Assembly: GCA_017501175.1 (NCBI GenBank)
Contig: JAFVXK010000012.1
Coordinates: 1 to 42,925 of the forward strand
Reading direction: 5' to 3'
Source of the DNA: Clostridia bacterium
Lineage (GTDB): Bacteria; Bacillota_A; Clostridia; Oscillospirales; CAG-272
Length of the DNA: 42,925 nt
Shown here: piece by piece, positions 16,904 to 23,817 of the stretch
Position numbering within the stretch: the stretch's first letter is position 1
How the letters are laid out: every line of letters begins with the position of its first letter
The notes under the pieces: model-generated
Database searches by the model: none
Told to the model about the DNA's origin: nothing
Seen by the model: only the letters and a program-made list of their open reading frames with translations
Translations under genes and position numbers: made by a program

Positions 16904-18361
16904 ATGGCTATAAATTGGACAGAAGCTCAAATTGAAGAGATTGTAGCTACTGTTATGAAGGGACTGAAGGGTGAAGCTCCCGCTGTCAAGGGCGAGTTTT
17001 GCGGCGCAGGCTATCAGGGCAGAAAATATATCGGCGTTTTTGAGGATATGAACGATGCCATTGATGCCGCAGAGATGGGATACAAGGCTATCCGCGCAAT
17101 GTCGCTCGAGGAGAGGGAAAAGCTTATCGCGATAATCCGCGACCTTTGCCGTAAGGAAGCTCCGACTATGGCGGCGCTCGGCGTTGCCGAAACCAAAATG
17201 GGTAGAGTTGATCACAAAACCGCAAAGCACGTGCTCGTTGCCGACAAAACCCCCGGAACTGCCGACATTCAGGCGCAGGTCAAGACGGGTGATTACGGTC
17301 TTACTCTTACCGAGATGGCTCCCTTTGGAGTTGTCGGAAGCATTACCCCCAGCACCAACCCCTCTGAAACGGTTATTTGTAACAGTATCGGAATGATAGC
17401 GGCAGGAAACGGCGTAGTATTCAACCCTCACCCCGGCGCTATCGCCGTGTCTAACTATGCGATAGACCTCGTCAACCGCGCAAGCGCTATGGCGGGCGGC
17501 CCTCACGTGCTCGTTTCGTCGGTTGTAAAGCCCACGCTCGACACCGCTAATATTATGTATAAAGACCCGAGAATAAGGCTTCTCGTTTGCACGGGCGGTC
17601 CCGGAGTTGTAAAGAGCGTTCTTTCAAGCGGAAAGAAGGCTATCGGCGCAGGTGCGGGAAATCCCCCCGTTATAGTTGACGATACCGCCGACATCAAAAA
17701 GGCGGGCAAGGACATCATCGACGGCTGTACCTTCGACAACAACCTCCCCTGCATAGCAGAGAAGGAAGTATTCGCGTTTGCGAATATCGCAGACGAGCTT
17801 ATTGAGGCTATGAAGGCAAACGGCGCTTATCTTATCAGCCGCGAGGTCGCTGACAGACTTGCGAAGATTGTTCTCGTAGAAAAGACCAATCCTAAGACCG
17901 GCATAACCTCGAAGACTGTAAGCCGCGACTGCGTAGGCAGAGATGCAAAGGTCCTTCTTGAGAAGGTCGGCATACGCGTTGGCGACGAGGTTCGCTGCAT
18001 AATCTCGGAAACCGATTTCAACCACGATTTCGTACAGCACGAGCTTATGATGCCTATACTCCCGATAGTCAGAGTTAAGGATATTGACGAGGCTATCGAC
18101 CTTGCGGTAAAGGCGGAGCACGGCAACCGCCATACAGCGCATATGCACTCTAAAAACATCGACCATCTTACCAGATTTGCAAGAGCTGTCGAGACCACAA
18201 TCTTCGTAAAGAACGCGCCCTCATACGCAGGCATTGGCTTTGGCGGCGAGGGACATACCACCTTTACGATTGCAGGTCCTACCGGCGAGGGAATCACCAG
18301 CGCGAAGAGCTTTACAAGACTCCGCCGCTGCGTCCTCTCGGAGAGCTTCAGAATAATCTGA
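16904..18361 (+). CDS. pduP: CoA-acylating propionaldehyde dehydrogenase (PduP/EutE family)
   Basis: A 485-residue aldehyde dehydrogenase that oxidises propionaldehyde (or acetaldehyde) to acyl-CoA with NAD. The catalytic cysteine is Cys283 in DNNLPCIAEKEV; other family blocks are PFGVVGSITPSTNP, VCTGGPGVV and GAGAGNPPVIVDD. Residues 1-20 form an amphipathic helix (TEAQIEEIVATVMKGLKG) followed by a linker, a standard PduP-type encapsulation peptide, so the enzyme should sit in the lumen. It lies between the aldolase and the alcohol dehydrogenase genes with gaps of under 40 nt and has a good AAGGAG site. Confidence 0.93.
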   Translation: MAINWTEAQIEEIVATVMKGLKGEAPAVKGEFCGAGYQGRKYIGVFEDMNDAIDAAEMGYKAIRAMSLEEREKLIAIIRDLCRKEAPTMAALGVAETKMGRVDHKTAKHVLVADKTPGTADIQAQVKTGDYGLTLTEMAPFGVVGSITPSTNPSETVICNSIGMIAAGNGVVFNPHPGAIAVSNYAIDLVNRASAMAGGPHVLVSSVVKPTLDTANIMYKDPRIRLLVCTGGPGVVKSVLSSGKKAIGAGAGNPPVIVDDTADIKKAGKDIIDGCTFDNNLPCIAEKEVFAFANIADELIEAMKANGAYLISREVADRLAKIVLVEKTNPKTGITSKTVSRDCVGRDAKVLLEKVGIRVGDEVRCIISETDFNHDFVQHELMMPILPIVRVKDIDEAIDLAVKAEHGNRHTAHMHSKNIDHLTRFARAVETTIFVKNAPSYAGIGFGGEGHTTFTIAGPTGEGITSAKSFTRLRRCVLSESFRII

Positions 18362-18384
18362 CGACAGAGGAAAGGAAAATAGAA

Positions 18385-19584
18385 ATGAACATTTCATCAT
18401 CACAGGTAGAGAGCATAGTTCGTAAGATTCTCGGCGAGATTTCGACCTCTCCCGCGACATCTTCGGCTAAAATTCCCGCTACCGCGAAGGTTGCAATGCT
18501 CACCTCCCCCAAGAACATCGAGGTAAAGGAATTCCCCATTCCCTCGGTTGGAGATAACGACATTCTCGTTAAGGTTGAGGGGTGCGGAGTTTGCGGAACC
18601 GACGTTCACGAGTGGAAGGGTGACCCGTTCGGAATTATTCCCGTAACGCTCGGTCACGAGGGAACGGGCGAGATAGTAGCTCTCGGTAAAAACGTAACGG
18701 CGGATACCGCCGGAAATCCCATAAAGGTGGGTGACAAGATAGTTACCTCGGTTATCAGCTGCGGCGAGTGCTTCGTTTGCCGTAACAAGCCGGCCAACAC
18801 CAACCTTTGCGACAAACAGGGCGTTTTCGGACTTATCCCCCACAGCGATAAGAACCCCCTTACAGGCTGGTTCGCAACCCATCTTCTTATAAGCGGAAAG
18901 GGCTCGACCTACTTCGTAGTAAACGACCTCGACTTGAAGGAGAGAATGCTTCTTGAGCTTGCTTGCGTTTGCGTGCACGCGCTCAAGAGAGCAAACACCA
19001 CGGGACTTATCAACTTCAACTCCAAGGTTCTCGTTCAGGGACTTGGTCCTGTCGGTCTTGTTATGATAAGCGTGCTCAGAGCCGCAGGCGTAAACCACAT
19101 CGTAGCTATCGACGGAGCTCCCAAAAGACTTGAGATGGCAAAGAAGCTCGGTGCAAAGACGGTTATCAGCTTCAAGGAGATTACCTCTCTTGAGGACAGA
19201 GTTAACATAGTCAAAAAGGCGGCTAACGGCGTTGGCGTTGACTTTGCCTTCCAGTGCACAGGCGCGCCTATGGCGGCAAAGGATATTTACGAATATATCC
19301 GCCGCGGCGGCGGTATGTGCGAGATGGGCTTCTTCGTAAACAACGGAGAATATACCGTCAACCCCCACTTTGCTATGTGTAACAAGGAGATAAGCATTGT
19401 CGGCTCTTGGGATTACAGCGCAGATGACTATCCCACGACTATGGCATTCCTTCGCCAAGCAAGAGAAATGAATATTCCGATAAAGGAGCTCATTACTCAC
19501 ACCTTCCCGCTTGATAAGCTCAACGAGGCTATGGAGGTCAACGTATCTCAGCAGGGAATTAAAATCTGCTACGTTGCCGAATAA
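18385..19584 (+). CDS. Zinc alcohol dehydrogenase with N-terminal encapsulation helix
   Basis: A 399-residue medium-chain dehydrogenase. Catalytic zinc ligands are in GCGVCGTDVHEW and LGHEGTGEIV; a structural zinc site of four cysteines is in SCGECFVCRNKPANTNLC; the NAD-binding turn is VQGLGPVGLV. Ahead of the catalytic domain, residues 1-18 (SSQVESIVRKILGEIS) and a Ser/Thr/Ala/Pro linker to about residue 34 form a predicted encapsulation peptide. The likely role is reduction of aldehyde to alcohol inside the shell (propionaldehyde to propanol, and possibly lactaldehyde to propanediol) to regenerate NAD for the aldehyde dehydrogenase. Typical Pdu operons use an iron-type enzyme instead. Confidence 0.87.
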   Translation: MNISSSQVESIVRKILGEISTSPATSSAKIPATAKVAMLTSPKNIEVKEFPIPSVGDNDILVKVEGCGVCGTDVHEWKGDPFGIIPVTLGHEGTGEIVALGKNVTADTAGNPIKVGDKIVTSVISCGECFVCRNKPANTNLCDKQGVFGLIPHSDKNPLTGWFATHLLISGKGSTYFVVNDLDLKERMLLELACVCVHALKRANTTGLINFNSKVLVQGLGPVGLVMISVLRAAGVNHIVAIDGAPKRLEMAKKLGAKTVISFKEITSLEDRVNIVKKAANGVGVDFAFQCTGAPMAAKDIYEYIRRGGGMCEMGFFVNNGEYTVNPHFAMCNKEISIVGSWDYSADDYPTTMAFLRQAREMNIPIKELITHTFPLDKLNEAMEVNVSQQGIKICYVAE

Positions 19585-19600
19585 ATAAAGGAGTTGGTTT

Positions 19601-19918
19601 ATGGCTCTTGGAATGATTGAAGTCTTTGGCTTTGCTACTGCGATAGTAGTAGCAGACGCTATGGCTAAGGCGGCAGACGTAAAGGTTGTTGCAATCGATA
19701 AAAACAAGCCCGCGGCAGGCGACTCGGCAAGAGTTCCTCTCGTTATGGCTGTTAAGGTCGAGGGCTCGGCGGCGGCTGTTGAGGCGGCTGTAATGGCAGG
19801 AAAGACAGAGGCCGACAAAAGAGAATTGTATATTACCCACAAGGTAATTGCAAGACAGAGCGAGGACATCGAGTGGTTCGCACAGCTGTCCGCTCTCGGA
19901 AAAGATAAATTAAGATAA
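19601..19918 (+). CDS. BMC-H shell protein with extended loop
   Basis: A 105-residue single-BMC-domain protein (GMIEVFGFATAIVVADAMAKAA at the start, KVEGSAAAVEAAV in the middle, KVIARQSEDIEWF at the end), which should form hexameric shell tiles. Compared with the three other BMC-H proteins here it has about ten extra residues in the loop after strand two (DKNKPAAGDSARV) and a short basic C-terminal extension ending KDKLR. It is the most divergent BMC-H of the set and may form a specialised pore. RBS AAAGGAG lies 9 nt before the ATG. Confidence 0.9.
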   Translation: MALGMIEVFGFATAIVVADAMAKAADVKVVAIDKNKPAAGDSARVPLVMAVKVEGSAAAVEAAVMAGKTEADKRELYITHKVIARQSEDIEWFAQLSALGKDKLR

Positions 19919-19950
19919 TAAAAAAATATTTTTAAAGGAGAATGAAAACA

Positions 19951-20226
19951 ATGATGGAAGCACTTGGAATGGTAGAGACCAGAGGTCTTGTAGCTGCTAT
20001 TGAGGCAGCAGATGCTATGGTTAAAGCGGCAAACGTCGTTCTTATCGGTAGCGAGAAAATCGGTAGCGGACTCGTAAGCGTTATGGTTCGCGGCGACGTA
20101 GGAGCAGTTAAGGCGGCAGTTGAGGCAGGAAGATCTGCTGCTACCTCTCTTGGCGAGGTTATTGCAACTCACGTAATTCCCAGACCTCACGCAGACGTTG
20201 AGAAGCTTCTTCCTATTATAAAGTAA
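19951..20226 (+). CDS. BMC-H shell protein (PduA/PduJ-like), copy 1
   Basis: A 91-residue canonical BMC domain, [19 protein letters not shown] at the start and [15 protein letters not shown] at the end, forming the main hexameric facets. The RBS AAAGGAG (19934-19940) is spaced 10 nt from ATG 19951; the nearer ATG at 19942 is too close to it, and ATG 19954 is a further option. It differs at only four residues from the protein encoded at 20593, with about 90 percent DNA identity by eye, so the two arose by duplication and are kept alike. Confidence 0.92.
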   Translation: MMEALGMVETRGLVAAIEAADAMVKAANVVLIGSEKIGSGLVSVMVRGDVGAVKAAVEAGRSAATSLGEVIATHVIPRPHADVEKLLPIIK

Positions 20227-20242
20227 TTTAAGGACTTATAAT

Positions 20243-20515
20243 ATGAAGGCAATAGCGTTACTGGAAGTGCAGGCGATGGTCGCCGCAATCACAGGGCTTG
20301 ACGCTATGGTAAAGGCAGCCGACGTAAGACTTATTCACGTGGAAAAGCGCCTCGGCGGCAGACTGGTAACGGTTGTCGTCGAAGGCGAGGTTTCCGCCGT
20401 GACGGCTGCGCTTGAAGCAGGCAGACTTGCGGCAAGCGAGGTAGGAAACGTCAAGTGTTGCGAGGTTATAGCTCGCCCGCACCCCGACGTTATGAGATTT
20501 CTAACGACGGGCTAA
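20243..20515 (+). CDS. BMC-H shell protein, divergent paralogue
   Basis: A 90-residue BMC-domain protein (AIALLEVQAMVAAITGLDAM; VVEGEVSAVTAALEAG; CEVIARPHPDVMRFL). It sits between the two near-identical BMC-H copies and is clearly diverged from them, including in the predicted pore region (KRLGGRLVTV where the copies have KIGSGLVSV). It should form hexamers with a different pore or mix into the same facets. Gap to the preceding gene is 16 nt. Confidence 0.9.
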   Translation: MKAIALLEVQAMVAAITGLDAMVKAADVRLIHVEKRLGGRLVTVVVEGEVSAVTAALEAGRLAASEVGNVKCCEVIARPHPDVMRFLTTG

Positions 20516-20539
20516 TAAAAGTTTTTTAAAGCTTTAGCT

Positions 20540-20569
20540 TTGAAAATAAATACGATAAACTAATAAAAT
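20540..20569 (+). promoter_or_regulatory. Possible internal promoter before BMC-H copy 2
   Basis: TTGAAA (20540-20545) and TAAAAT (20564-20569) with an 18-bp spacer in a 77-bp AT-rich gap; strong AGGAGG follows. This could boost the second shell copy, but the match is modest. Confidence 0.35.
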
Positions 20570-20592
20570 ATTTTAAACAGGAGGATTTACAA

Positions 20593-20865
20593 ATGGAAGC
20601 ACTCGGAATGGTAGAGACCAGAGGTCTCGTTGCTGCTATTGAGGCTGCTGATGCTATGGTTAAGGCTGCAAACGTTATCCTTATCGGTAGCGAGAAGATT
20701 GGTAGCGGACTCGTAAGCGTTATGGTTCGCGGCGACGTCGGAGCAGTTAAGGCAGCAGTTGAGGCAGGAAGCGCGGCTGCAACTTCCCTTGGTGAAGTTA
20801 TTGCAACTCACGTAATTCCCAGACCCCACGCAGACGTTGAGAAGCTTCTTCCCTCTATTAAGTAA
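20593..20865 (+). CDS. BMC-H shell protein (PduA/PduJ-like), copy 2
   Basis: A 90-residue BMC-domain protein nearly identical to the one at 19951; the differences are Val to Ile in ANVxLIG, RS to SA in the segment after VEAG, and Ile to Ser near the C-terminus. It has the strongest ribosome binding site of the shell genes (CAGGAGG, 7-8 nt before ATG), and perhaps its own promoter, so it may be the most abundant tile. It is followed by a structured 124-bp gap before pduL. Confidence 0.92.
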   Translation: MEALGMVETRGLVAAIEAADAMVKAANVILIGSEKIGSGLVSVMVRGDVGAVKAAVEAGSAAATSLGEVIATHVIPRPHADVEKLLPSIK

Positions 20866-20885
20866 TAATAGAAGGCGGACTTCGG

Positions 20886-20960
20886 GTATCCAAAGGGCAT
20901 TTGCCCTTTGGGTACTGCAAAAGGATTTGACCCGTACCGTGTCAAGTTTTTCTGCAGTAC
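20886..20960 (+). promoter_or_regulatory. Mutually exclusive hairpins between shell gene and pduL
   Basis: Hairpin A: 20886-20898 pairs with 20903-20915 (13 bp, one G-U, loop ATTT). Hairpin B: GTACTGCA (20912-20919) pairs with TGCAGTAC (20953-20960), using the last bases of A's 3' arm. A small stem TTGAC/GTCAA (20927-20945) followed by GTTTTT lies inside B. The arrangement suggests an attenuator, a processing site or a partial terminator that would lower expression of pduL and later genes relative to the shell genes. Confidence 0.5.
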
Positions 20961-20989
20961 AAAAGAGCATTATATGAAAGGATAGACAA

Positions 20990-21649
20990 ATGGATATCTC
21001 AACAGAAAAAATAGCGGAAATGGTGAAGCGTGCGCTTCTTGAAATGGATAAGACAGAAAAGACGGCCTCGGGCGAGGCGGGCGGTATTCCCGTCGGCGTG
21101 TCGAATAGACACATACACCTCTCGCGTACCGACCTTGAAACGCTTTTTGGAGCGGGCTACGAGCTCACTCCCATGAAGGACCTTTCTCAGCCGGGACAGT
21201 ACGCCTGCAAGGAGACGCTCACGATAGTAGGACCGTCAATGCGTCCGATAGAGAACGTCAGAGTCCTCGGCCCTGTGAGAAAGTCATCACAGGTTGAAAT
21301 ATCCGCAACCGACTCCTACGTTTTAAAGTTAAAGCCGCCTGTCAGAGAGTCGGGAAATATAAAGGACTCCGCACCAATAAGAATTATCGGGCCGAAGGGT
21401 GTCGTTGAGCTTGCCGAGGGCTGTATAATAGCGAACAGACACATTCATATGTCACCCGCAGATGCCGTGACCTTCGGCGTTCAGGACGGCGATACCGTAA
21501 CTATCGACGCAGAGGGAAAGCGTCGCACGAGATGGTTTGACGTACAGGTAAGAGTTCACAAGGATTTCCGCCTTGAAATGCACGTCGATACCGACGACGC
21601 AAACGCGGTGGGAATTGGCAACGGATTTACAGTAAAGGTAGTAAAGTGA
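20990..21649 (+). CDS. pduL: PduL-type phosphate acyltransferase
   Basis: A 219-residue phosphotransacylase that turns propionyl-CoA and phosphate into propionyl phosphate and CoA, so recycling CoA inside the shell. The two beta-barrel repeats each carry a zinc-binding NRHIH motif (VSNRHIHLS and IANRHIHMSP), and a third ligand lies in EMHVDTDDANA near the C-terminus. Residues 2-18 (STEKIAEMVKRALLEM) form an N-terminal amphipathic helix followed by a Gly/Ser/Glu-rich linker to about residue 32, an expected encapsulation peptide. Confidence 0.95.
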   Translation: MDISTEKIAEMVKRALLEMDKTEKTASGEAGGIPVGVSNRHIHLSRTDLETLFGAGYELTPMKDLSQPGQYACKETLTIVGPSMRPIENVRVLGPVRKSSQVEISATDSYVLKLKPPVRESGNIKDSAPIRIIGPKGVVELAEGCIIANRHIHMSPADAVTFGVQDGDTVTIDAEGKRRTRWFDVQVRVHKDFRLEMHVDTDDANAVGIGNGFTVKVVK

Positions 21650-21658
21650 GGTAGTGAA

Positions 21659-21907
21659 ATGTTAAAGGGAATTATCAGAGGCAACATAGTTTCAACGAGA
21701 AAGCAGGAGGCGCTCGTTGGCAGTAAGTTTATGGAGGTTCAGCTCATAAAGAACGGCAATCTCACCGAGGAGTTTATAATCGCCATCGACTCTGTCGGAG
21801 CGGGTATCGGTGAAACCGTGCTTATCACTACGGGCAGCTCGGCAAGGCTCGCGCTTCATAACGTGAACAGCCCCGCAGACGCGGTTATAGTAGGTATCGT
21901 TGACTGA
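21659..21907 (+). CDS. BMC-P pentameric vertex protein (EutN/CcmL/PduN family)
   Basis: An 82-residue OB-like protein that caps the vertices of the icosahedral shell. Family features are the N-terminal IRGNIVSTRKQEALVGSKF, the central AIDSVGAGIGETVLITTGSSAR and the C-terminal DAVIVGIVD. It follows pduL by 9 nt with AGGTAG-type spacing and is the only pentamer gene in the locus, enough to close a shell. Confidence 0.94.
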   Translation: MLKGIIRGNIVSTRKQEALVGSKFMEVQLIKNGNLTEEFIIAIDSVGAGIGETVLITTGSSARLALHNVNSPADAVIVGIVD

Positions 21908-21924
21908 TTTTAAAGAGAGATAAG

Positions 21925-23241
21925 ATGCAGGAACTTAAGAATTTAATGCGCGAATTTGGCATCATAGGTGCCGGAGGAGCGGGGTTCCCCTCTTACGCTA
22001 AGCTTGCGGAGGGGGCAGACCTCCTCCTCGTTAATGGCTCGGAGTGTGAGCCTTTAATATATACAGATTACATAATACTGAAAAATGAGCTAACGCTCGT
22101 TCTTTCGGGAATTTCAGAGGTGCTTTCGCGCACGGGCATTCCAAAGGCGCTCGTTTGTATGAAGGAGCACACGGCAAAAAGACTTGAAATGGAAGATGGC
22201 GAGAGGCTTTCCGACAGAATTTCGGTTAAAATTCTCCCCGACGTATATCCGATAGGCGACGAGGTAGGCCTTATATACGAGGCGACGGGAAGGCTGGTTT
22301 CACCGGGCAAGCTTCCTATTACCGCAGGAGTTATCGTTTACAACGTTGAAACGATGTACAATCTCGGCAGAGCCGTGAAGTTTTCCGAGCCCGTTACCGA
22401 GAAATGGCTGACCGTAGGCGGAGATATTGCAAAGCCTACTGTTGTAAGAGTTCCCGTTGGAACGAGAGTTTCAGACCTTTTAAAAAGGCTTGAGATTACC
22501 GTTCCCGAGGGGTATAGCGTCATAGACGGCGGTCCTTCGATGGGAAAAATAATCAAGCATAACAGCGCCTTGGTGACAAAAACCACGAATGCGCTTCTGG
22601 TTCTTCCCGACAGCACACAGGCTGTGGCGTCGAAGAGAACCAACGAAAAGATGGCGATAGCAAGAGCTGAAACGGCGTGCTGTCAGTGCACGAGATGCAC
22701 CGATATGTGTCCGAGAAATATGCTCGGCTATCCTCTTGAGCCTCATAAAATGGTAAGAACCGCGATGGGCGCGGTAGAGGCAACTCCCGTTATGGTGCTT
22801 TCGGCAACGCTCTGCTGCGGTTGCGGAGTTTGCGAGAGCCTCGCCTGCAGTCAGGGTATCTCACCCAGAGCGGTTATAGCTAATTATAAGGAGCTTCTCG
22901 CGAAAAACAAGCTTCGCTTTGGCGGCAGCGGAGAATACGAGGCAAGACCCGAAAGAGAATACAGAATGATTCCCATCGAGAAGTGGAAAAGCACTCTCGG
23001 CATCGCAAAATTCGACACGGTTGCCGACTTCGGCGGAGAAGTTAAGGATTTTGCAAGGGTTGAAATCGCACTTAACAGACATATAGGAGCGCCCGCAATT
23101 CCGATAGCTTCGGACGGCGACGTCGTTTCCTTTGGCGACAAGATTGCAAATGCGGCAGACGGTCTTTCGGTAGCGATGCACGCATCGATTTCGGGAAGAG
23201 TTACTCTTGTAGACGGAAAAATAATTATTGATAAGGTATAA
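21925..23241 (+). CDS. pduS: PduS-like flavin/iron-sulfur electron-transfer protein (RnfC-like)
   Basis: A 438-residue protein with the RnfC-type NADH/FMN-binding N-terminus (GIIGAGGAGFPSYAKL, NGSECEPLIYTD), a SLBB-like region around residues 160-205, and two 4Fe-4S sites: CQCTRCTDMCP (CxxCxxCxxxCP with the preceding Cys) and LCCGCGVCESLAC. In Pdu compartments this protein was linked to cobalamin reduction; here there is no B12 enzyme, so a role in oxidising NADH and passing electrons out through the adjacent PduT is more likely. A C-terminal domain of about 90 residues follows the clusters. Confidence 0.92.
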   Translation: MQELKNLMREFGIIGAGGAGFPSYAKLAEGADLLLVNGSECEPLIYTDYIILKNELTLVLSGISEVLSRTGIPKALVCMKEHTAKRLEMEDGERLSDRISVKILPDVYPIGDEVGLIYEATGRLVSPGKLPITAGVIVYNVETMYNLGRAVKFSEPVTEKWLTVGGDIAKPTVVRVPVGTRVSDLLKRLEITVPEGYSVIDGGPSMGKIIKHNSALVTKTTNALLVLPDSTQAVASKRTNEKMAIARAETACCQCTRCTDMCPRNMLGYPLEPHKMVRTAMGAVEATPVMVLSATLCCGCGVCESLACSQGISPRAVIANYKELLAKNKLRFGGSGEYEARPEREYRMIPIEKWKSTLGIAKFDTVADFGGEVKDFARVEIALNRHIGAPAIPIASDGDVVSFGDKIANAADGLSVAMHASISGRVTLVDGKIIIDKV

Positions 23242-23245
23242 GAAA

Positions 23246-23791
23246 ATGTATAAGGCGATAGGCGTTATTGAATTAAAATGTGTGCCTAAGGGCGTTGAGG
23301 CAGCCGATGCGGCGCTGAAAAGCGCAGGTATTGAAATGGTATCCGCGCACCCATCCTGTCCCGGAAAGTACGAGATAATTCTGACAGGCTCTATATCAAA
23401 CGTGACTGCGGCGGTTTCCCACGTGACAAGCAGATTTGACGGATACGTGATTGACTCCTCGGTAATGGGAAGGATTGACGAGCAGGTTATAGCGGCGCTC
23501 TTCGGCACGCAGACGGGTGAGCGAGTGGGCTCTCTCGGGCTCATAGAAACCTTCTCGGCGGCAAGTGCGATAAAGGCGGCGGATATAGCCGTAAAAACCG
23601 CACGGGTAGCCATATACGACCTCAGAGTGTCAAGAGGTATGGGCGGAAAGGGCGTAGTAATGCTCACCGGTGACGTCGGTGACGTTACGGCGGCAGTCGA
23701 GGCAGGCGCAGAGTATGCAAAGGGACTTGCAACACTTTCCTCTTATACGGTAATCGCAGCTCCGCACGAGGAGCTTTGGCGGCAAATGTAA
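23246..23791 (+). CDS. pduT: PduT-like tandem-BMC trimeric shell protein (BMC-T)
   Basis: A 181-residue protein with two BMC domains (about 1-90 and 95-181), giving a pseudohexameric trimer. SCPGKY places a cysteine at position 38, the same position that ligates the central 4Fe-4S cluster in PduT, so a redox-conducting pore is expected. The C-terminus, IAAPHEELWRQM, is also PduT-like. I start it at ATG 23246, after the stop of pduS and with AAGG upstream; an earlier in-frame start at 23228 would overlap pduS and adds residues not seen in relatives. Confidence 0.93.
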   Translation: MYKAIGVIELKCVPKGVEAADAALKSAGIEMVSAHPSCPGKYEIILTGSISNVTAAVSHVTSRFDGYVIDSSVMGRIDEQVIAALFGTQTGERVGSLGLIETFSAASAIKAADIAVKTARVAIYDLRVSRGMGGKGVVMLTGDVGDVTAAVEAGAEYAKGLATLSSYTVIAAPHEELWRQM

Positions 23792-23817
23792 ACTTTGATT
23801 TACAAATGGAGTGAAAT

